DNA of 6,858 nucleotides from Ignavibacteriales bacterium (GCA_003560935.1 PWJF01000466.1:1-6858); one strand, 5' to 3'; positions 1 through 6,144 are shown, counted from the first letter of the stretch. Program-made: numbers and translations. The notes: generated by a model from the letters alone, not told the origin.

Positions 1-284
1 ACCTTTTTCAGTGTATTGAGTCGTTTTGCCTTGGTATGATGAAAACGCATATAATGATCATTAGAATGCAGGTGCGGAAGAGGATCAATATCAAGTTCGT
101 GATAGCGGTGCTGCTTTAAGCTATTCACCGCTTTTTCAGCATTACGAGCGCTTGTTTGCGGGATGAGAAGACAATATACCATTTCAAAGAAGTATTCATC
201 CGGCGAAACACTTCGGAATTCTTTTAATCTTTGTATAATTTTATCTTTTCGTTCGAGATATAATTCGGTCAGCTCTGCGTGCAT
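1..284 (-). CDS. N-glycosylase/DNA lyase, Ogg/HhH-GPD family (N-terminal part, cut by window edge)
   Basis: I translated this by hand from the ATG at 284-282; 94 complete codons are visible and the frame stays open to the left edge. The segment FFEMVYCLLIPQTSARNAEKA (residues about 32-51), followed by YMRFHHTKAKRL (about 78-89), resembles the N-terminal helical region of bacterial and archaeal Ogg-type N-glycosylase/DNA lyases. That family excises 8-oxoguanine from DNA and nicks the strand by beta-elimination. The helix-hairpin-helix, the catalytic Lys and the Asp would lie beyond the edge, so activity cannot be judged. The start lies 10 bases after the stop of the Nudix gene and has no convincing Shine-Dalgarno, which suggests translational coupling. 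Family assignment rests on remembered similarity; another HhH-GPD glycosylase, such as an endonuclease III relative, is the main alternative. Confidence 0.72.
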   Translation of the reverse strand, partial: MHAELTELYLERKDKIIQRLKEFRSVSPDEYFFEMVYCLLIPQTSARNAEKAVNSLKQHRYHELDIDPLPHLHSNDHYMRFHHTKAKRLNTLKK

Positions 285-294
285 AAATAATCTA

Positions 295-708
295 TTAACG
301 GCAATGTTCTTCCCGCAGCCTTTTTACGACGGGTGAATTCCCTTCCAGGAACGGTAATGTATCGAGTTTATCGGGGGATACCCAACGGATCGATTCAAAC
401 ACGTTGTTCTTTAAATCCCCATCATACTTTCTTATAATAAAATAGTGTACTTCGAACAGCCCGTTATCGGAATACGACTGGACATGGGTACCGTACGGCT
501 CTATGGTTACTATCGATATGTTCAATTCTTCGTACAATTCCCGCTTCAAACATTCCTCAGCCCGTTCATTGTGAAGCATTTTACCTCCCGGAAACTCCCA
601 CTGCAATCCATATCGCGAATCTTTCTTTCGCTGACAGCAGAGAAATTTTCCATCGTCTATAATTATACCGACAGCTACCCGAACCGGTTCACGAATATCC
701 TGGCTCAT
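295..708 (-). CDS. MutT-like Nudix hydrolase (probable 8-oxo-dGTP diphosphatase)
   Basis: This 137-residue protein is a typical single-domain MutT-sized Nudix enzyme. The Nudix box spans G42 to I64: G42-x5-E48-x7-R56-E57-L58-x-E60-E61-x-N63-I64. It matches Gx5Ex7REUxEExGU except that Asn replaces the last Gly. Just before it is WEFPGGK (37-43), the segment typical of MutT/(d)NTP pyrophosphohydrolases, and the N-terminal strand VAVGIIIDDGKFLCCQRK fits the family. Known MutT members hydrolyse 8-oxo-dGTP to the monophosphate in the cytosol, preventing A:T to C:G mutations; other Nudix enzymes with this box use different nucleotides, so the substrate is inferred. The ATG overlaps the TGA of the upstream toroid gene as ATGA. 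A weak GAGGGG lies about 14 bases upstream, so the gene is probably translated by coupling. The Ogg-like gene downstream strengthens the oxidised-guanine role. Confidence 0.92.
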   Translation of the reverse strand: MSQDIREPVRVAVGIIIDDGKFLCCQRKKDSRYGLQWEFPGGKMLHNERAEECLKRELYEELNISIVTIEPYGTHVQSYSDNGLFEVHYFIIRKYDGDLKNNVFESIRWVSPDKLDTLPFLEGNSPVVKRLREEHCR

Positions 709-1781
709 TTTTCGATCGACAACCCCTCAAAATATTTCAGAACATACAGCGCGTGATAGGTAATCCATTTACTCGGTTTGTTGGGCTCCTCTACCGAAGC
801 GATCATCAAATCGTTAAGACTATTCTCCATGTGCCAGTATTGCCTGCCGTCTTTATCTATCTTTACTTTTTTCTTTATCACAGCAAGTGCTTTATTAAAT
901 TCTTTATGCCTCCGCGCACCCACCGCAGCAAGCGATCTCATAACATCGAGCACATCGGAATTATAACTATTCGGATATCCGAACATAAACCACCCGGTCT
1001 TTTCCAATCGTTTACCCAGGCCGGGAGATTTTTGATACTCTTTTTTCATTGCAAGAATATCTTCACGGAGAGAGCGGCGTCTGCTCACCGGTACGCTTTC
1101 GCTGAACTCCTCCACTTTTTTCTTATATTGTTCGTTATTACTCGGTACATACACATACACTTTAGTATCGCGCATCTCTTTTATCATTACATTCTTTGCG
1201 CGTTTCATCACCGGCGTAAAATTGTCTTCGGGAACATAACTGAGTGCAAGTAAAACTTTCGGCAATGTCATGTGACATGTAGGAAGCAAAGAGTAATCCA
1301 TCACGAAGCAATCTGCGCCATTATGTTTAATAATCCTTTCACATTGATATTCAACTCCTTTCAATATTCTCTCGTCTGTGCTGTAACCAAACTGCATCAT
1401 AGCACGATACAGATTTCCCGAAAGACAATGTACGCTGTAAAAGCCGTCATCATCCGCACGCTCGAGAATAAATTCGATACCGCGTTTTATCTCGGGGTGG
1501 TCGGGGTCTGCATAGAGATCGGCAAGAAATGATAACTGCCAGAATCCCCCCTCATATTTTCTGTACAGAAATTCACCCGGTCTCCAGAAAAAAGGAGCTT
1601 TTTCGAGAATCTTTTTTATTGGTGCGTATTCGTTGATGTTTTGTCGTGCCGCGCGAACATGTTTGGACCGGTGGGACTTTTCCAAAAGATTTGTTAGCGT
1701 AAGAAACACAACAGGATGTACAGCGTGAGCACCGGTAGTTTCAAGTAACCAATCAATCGTAGCTTTTGATACCTTAAACAT
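705..1781 (-). CDS. Alpha/alpha-toroid (squalene-cyclase/prenyltransferase-like) repeat protein of unknown function
   Basis: This 358-residue protein starts WLLE and then shows helical-pair repeats of the kind found in terpenoid-cyclase/prenyltransferase toroids. Visible units are about 76-107 (GGFWQLSFLADLYADP...GIEFIL), 112-148 (DGFYSVHCLSGNLYRAM..FGY), 154-185 (GADCF...CHMTLPKVLLAL) and 264-305 (WFMFGYPNSYNSDVLDVMRSL). The family pattern is a Cys-x-x-Gly helix start followed by a LGY-like turn. There is no signal peptide or membrane segment. The protein is about half the length of squalene-hopene cyclases and lacks their DxDDTA catalytic motif, so it is probably not a cyclase. A basic, repeat-poor stretch (about 217-262) interrupts the toroid. 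The start has GGA about 10 bases upstream and no in-frame start just before it. It is first in a three-gene run with the Nudix and Ogg-like genes; a nucleic-acid or repair-linked role is only an inference from that. Confidence 0.75.
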   Translation of the reverse strand: MFKVSKATIDWLLETTGAHAVHPVVFLTLTNLLEKSHRSKHVRAARQNINEYAPIKKILEKAPFFWRPGEFLYRKYEGGFWQLSFLADLYADPDHPEIKRGIEFILERADDDGFYSVHCLSGNLYRAMMQFGYSTDERILKGVEYQCERIIKHNGADCFVMDYSLLPTCHMTLPKVLLALSYVPEDNFTPVMKRAKNVMIKEMRDTKVYVYVPSNNEQYKKKVEEFSESVPVSRRRSLREDILAMKKEYQKSPGLGKRLEKTGWFMFGYPNSYNSDVLDVMRSLAAVGARRHKEFNKALAVIKKKVKIDKDGRQYWHMENSLNDLMIASVEEPNKPSKWITYHALYVLKYFEGLSIEK

Positions 1782-1855
1782 GCATACATTTCCGTGGGTG
1801 GTGAATGTGCGCTGTTGATTTTTGAAACGGAGTGTATAAAGCCGTCTGCCAATTT

Positions 1856-1884
1856 ATCACACTCAACAATTAACAGTATGTCAA
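1856..1884 (-). promoter_or_regulatory. Predicted sigma-70-type promoter of the toroid-Nudix-Ogg operon
   Basis: Read on the minus strand, a perfect TTGACA (1884-1879) is followed after 17 bases by TGTGAT (1861-1856), which matches TATAAT at 4 of 6 positions. Transcription would start near 1849, leaving a leader of about 68 bases before the ATG at 1781. The -35 box is strong and the -10 weak, so the call is moderate. No other TTGACA-like element with a good partner was seen in this upstream region. Confidence 0.45.
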
Positions 1885-1961
1885 TAGTTCCGCGTCTGTT
1901 TCATCGACATTAATCCTCTGTTTTTATTTAATTTAGCTAATCACTGTAATTATATCCTTAT

Positions 1962-1981
1962 TTATCCACCAGTTATCCACA
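1962..1981 (+). promoter_or_regulatory. Tandem pair of DnaA-box-like sites
   Basis: TTATCCACC (1962-1970) and TTATCCACA (1973-1981) lie in the same orientation, 11 bases apart start to start, about one helical turn. The second is an exact match to the strong E. coli R1/R4 DnaA box; the first differs at the last base. An AT-rich segment (about 1920-1960) lies immediately to the left. The match is direct from sequence; DnaA binding is inferred. Only two sites are visible, which is fewer than a usual chromosomal origin, so a DnaA-titration or DnaA-regulated site is at least as likely. Confidence 0.5.
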
Positions 1982-2061
1982 ACCCGGGACCGATTGTTGG
2001 AATGCCGTATCCTTAATAATTTCAAAGGTTTGCAACATACAGATATGCCTGATTTTTCATC

Positions 2062-2102
2062 AACGGGGCGAAATCAGCGCCCGTTTCCCTGATTAATTTT
2101 TT
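2062..2102 (+). terminator. GC-rich hairpin with downstream T-run; terminator- or attenuator-like
   Basis: AACGGGGCG (2062-2070) pairs with CGCCCGTT (2078-2085), giving eight base pairs with one bulged G and a 7-base loop AAATCAG. A run of six T follows at 2097-2102, but 11 bases intervene, more than in a standard intrinsic terminator. The loop sequence can instead pair with CTGATTT at 2049-2055 or with CTGATT at 2089-2094, so alternative folds exist. On the plus strand no upstream gene is visible to be terminated; on the minus strand there is no T-run. The role is uncertain. Confidence 0.35.
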
Positions 2103-2130
2103 GATAATATTAAAATTATTTTCAATATGC

Positions 2131-2285
2131 AAATTTAAATTTGAATCTAACTCCGATAAGTATTAGTCAGTTTAAATAACCACGGATTTCACGGATTTTT
2201 TATATTATACGGTATAATTAAAGCATTGATCCGTGTAATCCGTGGCTGAATTAACTTTTTCGGAGTGGACTCAAATTTCAAATTT
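2131..2285. repeat. 155-bp nested imperfect inverted repeat (MITE- or palindromic-repeat-like)
   Basis: The outer arms are 2131-2155 and 2261-2285. When the right arm is reverse-complemented, about 22 positions match with two mismatches and two single-base gaps; the shared core is AAATTTGA and ACTCCG. The inner arms are CCACGGATTTCACGGAT (2180-2196) and ATCCGTGTAATCCGTGG (2229-2245), which pair at 16 of 17 positions. In the loop, ATTATAC (2204-2210) and GTATAAT (2212-2218) form a further perfect 7-bp stem. There is no transposase and no clear target-site duplication. The last 15 bases are the final four codons and stop of the HAD gene. CCACGGATTTCACGGATT-type repeats are, as I recall, dispersed in many environmental bacterial genomes; a copy-number check would settle that. 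In the HAD transcript the structure could also act as a 3' hairpin or terminator. Confidence 0.8.
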
Positions 2286-3059
2286 TTGTATCCCGGGAAA
2301 AGAGTCTATGATCACATCGGGAATAATATTCGCTCTTTGTACTTCTTCTTCATTATATTTACCCGTTTTCACTAATATCGATGTGAGACCCACAGCATGA
2401 GCCCCTAATATATCGGTCTCGATATCGTCACCAATCATCGCAACCTCATTCTTCGGCAGACCGATGCTTTCGACAGCAAGGGAAAAAAATTCCTGAGACG
2501 GTTTTCCGACGACGGTTGCCTTTTTCCCGGAGGCATATTCCAAGGCAGCGACGAATGCCCCGGCATCCATAACCAATCCCTCTTCCGTTCGCCAATAACG
2601 ATTTCGCTGCATGGCGACTAACTCGGCGCCCCCCATCAGAATCTGGAAACCTCGATTTAATGTGTTGTAATCTACTTCATTACCCGGATCGCCCATGACT
2701 ACAATCTCACCGGATGTTGCAGAAAGCGGCAGATCTTCAAAGTCTGTACGGACATCTCCGCCGGTCAACAAAAACAATGAACTCACATTTTTTTTCATCA
2801 CGTATCTTCTTGCCGCCATCGGAGCGCTGAATATCCAATCGGGTTCAGCGGGAAATGACATTTTGTGCAGATTTCGTAGCAGCGAATTCCGGCTCATCCG
2901 TGTGGTATTGGTAACATACCGGAATGGAATTCCTGAATCTACGATTTTCTGCATATATTGAATTGCACCATTTATCGGACTCGAGCCGATATACAGGACA
3001 CCATCAAGATCGATGAGCAGACCTCGTATTGTCTTTCCATTGATTCCGTATGATTTCAT
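2271..3059 (-). CDS. HAD-superfamily IIA hydrolase (NagD/HDHD2/LHPP-like phosphatase)
   Basis: This 262-residue cytosolic phosphatase carries all the HAD motifs. Motif I is DLDGVLY with nucleophile D17 and acid/base D19. Motif II is VTNTT (T50-N51), motif III Lys is K186 in VVGKPSQEFF, and motif IV is GDDIETD with D211, D212 and D216 for Mg2+. The large cap between motifs II and III, with a GGAE-like centre, marks subfamily IIA (NagD, 4-nitrophenyl phosphatase, phospholysine/phosphohistidine phosphatase HDHD2/LHPP). Length is normal for the group. The substrate cannot be read from the sequence; sugar phosphates, nucleotides and phosphoglycolate are all known for relatives. The start is supported by GAGGAGA (3073-3067) about 8 bases upstream. 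The last residues KFEI and the stop codon lie inside the right arm of the 155-bp inverted repeat, although the DSFPGIQ ending before them is where relatives normally stop. The gene diverges from larA across a 99-bp spacer. Confidence 0.93.
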   Translation of the reverse strand: MKSYGINGKTIRGLLIDLDGVLYIGSSPINGAIQYMQKIVDSGIPFRYVTNTTRMSRNSLLRNLHKMSFPAEPDWIFSAPMAARRYVMKKNVSSLFLLTGGDVRTDFEDLPLSATSGEIVVMGDPGNEVDYNTLNRGFQILMGGAELVAMQRNRYWRTEEGLVMDAGAFVAALEYASGKKATVVGKPSQEFFSLAVESIGLPKNEVAMIGDDIETDILGAHAVGLTSILVKTGKYNEEEVQRANIIPDVIIDSFPGIQKFEI

Positions 3060-3105
3060 GACAGTATCTCCTCATTTACCAATCGTCTAATAAAACTACA
3101 TTTTC

Positions 3106-3134
3106 TTGACAAAATCAAACACTTTAGTTATACT
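3106..3134 (+). promoter_or_regulatory. Strong sigma-70-type promoter of larA and following genes
   Basis: TTGACA (3106-3111), a 17-base spacer, and TATACT (3129-3134) give a perfect -35, ideal spacing and a 5-of-6 -10. The predicted start is near 3141, leaving a leader of only about 18 bases before the ATG at 3159. Confidence 0.8.
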
Positions 3135-3137
3135 AAA
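3123..3137. promoter_or_regulatory. Candidate operator palindrome over the -10 box of larA
   Basis: TTTAGT (3123-3128) and ACTAAA (3132-3137) form a perfect 6-bp inverted repeat around TAT. Most of the -10 hexamer lies inside it, a position where a bound dimeric repressor would block RNA polymerase. The regulator is unknown, and AT-rich palindromes this short can arise by chance. Confidence 0.4.
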
Positions 3138-3152
3138 CATGATTATACAACT

Positions 3153-3157
3153 GGGAG
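3153..3157 (+). promoter_or_regulatory. Unusually close ribosome binding site of larA
   Basis: GGGAG ends one base before the ATG at 3159, closer than the usual 5-9 bases. No better purine-rich site is present in the predicted leader. The start is still preferred because MDIQIKYG lines up with the usual beginning of LarA-family proteins and no nearby in-frame alternative exists. Translation may be weak or may rely on the short, A-rich leader. Confidence 0.45.
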
Positions 3158-3158
3158 T

Positions 3159-4430
3159 ATGGATATACAGATCAAATACGGCAATGACATAGTATCGTGC
3201 CACATACCCGATCACATTCGGACCGAGATTCTGGATCCGCCGAATAACGCACCGGTACCGTCGCTTCAACAGGCACTGATTGCATCGCTGAATAATCCGA
3301 TTGAAGCTGACCCACTATTTTCGATGTTGGAGTCCGAAAAACGAATAACCATTGTGGTTCCCGATAAAACCCGACAGTGTATTCTCGACCGTATTTTACC
3401 GGTATTGTATGAATATGTAAGCACACATGGCGGGCGGCCGGAGAATATTACCATTTTATTTGCAAATGGCACTCACCGGCATCAAACCGGTGACGAGATG
3501 AAAGAGATACTCGGGTCGTTTATTTGGAATACTCTCAAAATAGAACAACACGATTCGAACGATTCCGACTCTCTTGAATATATTACAACCACATCGCGTG
3601 GTACGCGTGTTACTGTAAATAAGCTGATAACAGATTCTGACGCAGTGATAACCGTCGGTGGAATATTGCATCATTATTTTGCAGGATTTGGCGGCGGGCC
3701 GAAATTGATAATTCCGGGAGTTGCAGGCTACGAAACGGCAAAGCAAAATCACAGTTACACAATCGACACAACGGGAGCATTTCACCCCGACTGCCGTGAC
3801 GGCAATCTTGACACAAATCCTGTGTATCTGGATATAATCGAAGCAATCCGGTATATACCGCATGTGTTCTCGATTAACGTCGTTCTTGATCAGTCGAATA
3901 AACCCGCAGGGTTTTTCAGCGGCGATATAATTGCCGCTCACCGTAAAGGAACAGAATTGGCATCTTCAATGTATGAGGTTTCAATAAAGGAACAGGCAGA
4001 TGTGATCGTCGTAAGTCCCGGCGGCGCTCCGCGTGATGGTACGTTCATTCAATCTCACAAAGCGATACATCATGCGTATCGTGCAGTTAAACCGGGCGGC
4101 TCGATCATCACAGCGGCTGCATGTTATGACGGTATCGGATCGACGACATTCCTTGATTGGTTTTCAATCCCGTTTCGTTCACTCGGTGAAAAATTATTGA
4201 CATCCTATTCACTAAACGGGCATACCGCTTTGTCGCTTCGCGTAAAATTAAACAGCACGGGTATTTCGCTATTATCGGAACTTGACAACTCAACGGTATC
4301 GCACATGGGTATTAGTCCCGTTTCATCGTTACAATCGGCCATAGATAATATTTTCCGGCAAATGAATGGGTCCCCATTGCTGTACATACTGCCGGACGGA
4401 TCATTAACCATACCGGTATTGCACGACTAA
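3159..4430 (+). CDS. larA: LarA-family nickel-dependent lactate racemase (2-hydroxyacid racemase/epimerase)
   Basis: This 423-residue cytosolic enzyme is full length for the family (DUF2088/LarA). Family landmarks run in order: PDKTR with R72, FANGTHRHQT with H106, ILHHYFAGFGGGPK with H171/H172 and K182, QNH with H198, NP at 220-221, and QSHKA with K301. By comparison with Lactobacillus LarA these correspond to R75, the catalytic pair H108 and H174, the cofactor-attached K184, Ni-binding H200, and K298. All key residues are therefore present, and the protein should hold the nickel-pincer nucleotide (NPN) cofactor. Known members interconvert D- and L-lactate; other LarA homologues act on different 2-hydroxyacids, so the substrate is not certain. 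LarB, LarC and LarE, which build the cofactor, are not in the window. The gene follows a strong promoter and lies 13 bases upstream of a sensor kinase gene. Confidence 0.93.
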   Translation: MDIQIKYGNDIVSCHIPDHIRTEILDPPNNAPVPSLQQALIASLNNPIEADPLFSMLESEKRITIVVPDKTRQCILDRILPVLYEYVSTHGGRPENITILFANGTHRHQTGDEMKEILGSFIWNTLKIEQHDSNDSDSLEYITTTSRGTRVTVNKLITDSDAVITVGGILHHYFAGFGGGPKLIIPGVAGYETAKQNHSYTIDTTGAFHPDCRDGNLDTNPVYLDIIEAIRYIPHVFSINVVLDQSNKPAGFFSGDIIAAHRKGTELASSMYEVSIKEQADVIVVSPGGAPRDGTFIQSHKAIHHAYRAVKPGGSIITAAACYDGIGSTTFLDWFSIPFRSLGEKLLTSYSLNGHTALSLRVKLNSTGISLLSELDNSTVSHMGISPVSSLQSAIDNIFRQMNGSPLLYILPDGSLTIPVLHD

Positions 4431-4443
4431 ATGCACGAGCACT

Positions 4444-6108
4444 ATGAAAAACGATAACAAAAAAGTAGAGTCCTTTTTTCCAAAGCTGAGAACCAATAAG
4501 ATGTTTCTCACCGTACCGACCGAGCAATTGCGAGAGATATCGTATATGTTTCGCGACGAGGTCTATTCACCCGGAGATTTTATATTCCAGGAAGGCGATA
4601 CCGACAATTCACTTTGCCTGATCACGCAGGGTATGGTATCTATTACTAAAAGAACTTCATTCGGCGAGGAAACCGAATTGGCGCTGCTCGAAAAAAATGA
4701 TTTCTTCGGTGAGCTGGAGTTGCTTGACAGAATGCCGAGATCGGCAAATGCGAAAGCATTGATGAAAACAGCCATATTGAAACTGGACTATGATACATTC
4801 CACACATTACTTGAAGAACACCATGTCATCGCTCTGAACGTTCTCAGACAACTTAGCATTCGTCTTCGCAAAACAGATGATGCCGTAATCAATCAGATTG
4901 AATTAACCAGAAAAAAGGCCCAAAGCCGGATAGATCGACTGACCTCTCTGATTGAAGCGACAAAGCAAGTGAACAGTTCACTCGACCTTGACAAACTACT
5001 ACACATCATTCTCGATACGGCAACAGAGGGCATCCAAGCGGACCGCGGGACGCTGTATCTGATTGATTACAGCAGGGGTGAAATATGGTCCAAGGTGCTG
5101 CAGGGAGAAGCCATTTCCGAGATCCGTCTACCGCTTGGCAAGGGTATAGCTGGATACGTTGCTCAGACCGGTGATATAATCTATACCGAGGATGCGTACA
5201 AAGACCCCCGTTTCAATCCTGAAATAGACCGGATCACCGGCTACCGGACACGCAGTATGTTATGTATGCCGATGAGAAATAGATACGGCAAGATTATCGG
5301 CGTATTTCAATTTCTTAATAAAGATACCGAACCGTTCAGAAAAGAAGATGAAGAGTTTATCGATGCGCTGTCGGCACATGCATCCATAGCAATTGAAAAT
5401 GCCCGCGTTGCGCAGGAAATGATCCTGAACGAACGCCTTTCGACCGTCGGCACGATGGCAAGTACGATTCTGCACGACATTAAAAGTCCGATGCATACGA
5501 TAAAAATATATACACAGGCACTGAGGAATATATCCGGAAATGAGGATGCAGTTGAACTGGCAGATGAAGTCATTGAACAAATCGACCGTTTGGTTAACAT
5601 GGTACAGGAGATTCTCGATTTCAGCCGCGGAGTCAGTACGACAACCATGCGCAAGGTTGACATTGGCTCACTCATGGATAAAGTATTATCGTTTCTCGAT
5701 AAAGAAATCGAACGACACAACCTCAAGCTCGATAAGCAGCTTGAGTATACCGGTCCGTGTGTGCTCGACCCCGACAAAATGGAACGGGTGTTTCATAACA
5801 TCGCCAGCAACGCCGTCGATGCAATGGATGAAGGTGGTACTCTCACTGTCGCGACAACAATGTTCGACGATAAGCTGCAGGTTATATTCCGCGATACGGG
5901 CAGGGGTATACCAAAAGAGATCCGTGCCCGTATTTTCGATCCGTTCTTTACATTCGGGAAAAAACACGGAACCGGGCTTGGCATGTCTATTGTAAAGAAA
6001 ATAATCGAAGACCACAATGGGATTATTGACTTCGAAACCGCGGAAGGAAAAGGTACAACGTTTTACATTTACCTGCCGTTGCGTTTGCATTCACCGTTTT
6101 TAGAATAA
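4444..6108 (+). CDS. Soluble sensor histidine kinase: cyclic-nucleotide-binding domain, GAF, HisKA, HATPase
   Basis: This 554-residue protein has no membrane segment, so it should sense signals in the cytosol. Residues about 15-140 are a CRP-like cNMP domain; its phosphate-binding cassette is FGELELLDRMPRSANA (88-103), with E90 and R99 placed as in cAMP/cGMP binders. A helical linker (about 145-178) leads to a GAF domain (about 178-322) ending in N292-K293...F298-x3-D302-E303, the NKxnFx3DE signature. HisKA follows with phospho-acceptor H344 in LHDIKSPM. The ATPase domain shows the N box (N452, N456), G1 DTGRGIP (484-490), F box FDPFF (498-502) and G2 GTGLGM (509-514). There is no receiver domain and no response regulator nearby. 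The ATG lies 13 bases after the larA stop with only a weak GAG upstream, so coupling to larA translation is plausible. Ligand and target are unknown. Confidence 0.95.
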   Translation: MKNDNKKVESFFPKLRTNKMFLTVPTEQLREISYMFRDEVYSPGDFIFQEGDTDNSLCLITQGMVSITKRTSFGEETELALLEKNDFFGELELLDRMPRSANAKALMKTAILKLDYDTFHTLLEEHHVIALNVLRQLSIRLRKTDDAVINQIELTRKKAQSRIDRLTSLIEATKQVNSSLDLDKLLHIILDTATEGIQADRGTLYLIDYSRGEIWSKVLQGEAISEIRLPLGKGIAGYVAQTGDIIYTEDAYKDPRFNPEIDRITGYRTRSMLCMPMRNRYGKIIGVFQFLNKDTEPFRKEDEEFIDALSAHASIAIENARVAQEMILNERLSTVGTMASTILHDIKSPMHTIKIYTQALRNISGNEDAVELADEVIEQIDRLVNMVQEILDFSRGVSTTTMRKVDIGSLMDKVLSFLDKEIERHNLKLDKQLEYTGPCVLDPDKMERVFHNIASNAVDAMDEGGTLTVATTMFDDKLQVIFRDTGRGIPKEIRARIFDPFFTFGKKHGTGLGMSIVKKIIEDHNGIIDFETAEGKGTTFYIYLPLRLHSPFLE

Positions 6109-6144
6109 CATAACAAACCAAAACAACTTAACGTATAAAATAAA

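Larger units (their letters stand above)
1782..2270. other. 489-bp intergenic region without a recognisable gene
   Basis: No open frame here looks like a gene; the longest plausible ones are only about 15 codons and lack a ribosome binding site. From left to right the region holds the promoter of the leftward operon, an AT-rich stretch (about 1920-1960), two DnaA-box-like 9-mers, a GC-rich hairpin followed by a T-run, another AT-rich stretch (about 2093-2150), and most of a nested inverted repeat that continues into the HAD phosphatase gene. The region lies between the 3' end of the HAD gene and the 5' end of the toroid gene, both on the minus strand, so a transcript terminator for HAD would also be expected here. 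Confidence 0.8.

Noticed and set aside
753..1253. 166-codon open frame on the plus strand
   Set aside because: It lies antisense to the toroid gene, has a low-complexity composition rich in His, Phe and Ile, and shows no domain; it is a shadow of the coding strand.
705..1781. Squalene-hopene cyclase or other terpene cyclase
   Set aside because: The toroid fold signs are there, but the length is about half and the DxDDTA catalytic motif is missing.
1782..2270. Chromosomal replication origin
   Set aside because: Only two DnaA-like boxes are visible, there is no dnaA, dnaN, gidA or similar neighbour, and the HAD gene on the right is on the same strand as the genes on the left. Recorded only as a DnaA-box pair.
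3080..3125. Minus-strand promoter for the HAD gene
   Set aside because: TTGATT or TTGTCA can be paired with TTTTAT or TAGACG at about 17 bases, but each pair matches poorly, so I could not choose one with confidence.
3456..3941. 161-codon open frame on the minus strand inside larA
   Set aside because: larA on the opposite strand has every family motif; this frame is rich in Cys and Arg with no recognisable domain.
5307..5777. 156-codon open frame on the minus strand inside the kinase gene
   Set aside because: It is Ser-rich antisense translation of the GAF/HisKA region, with no start context and no family resemblance.
6134..6139. TATAAA as a -10 box for a separate floA promoter
   Set aside because: The expected -35 position (6111-6116) reads TAACAA, and transcription would start inside the Shine-Dalgarno.
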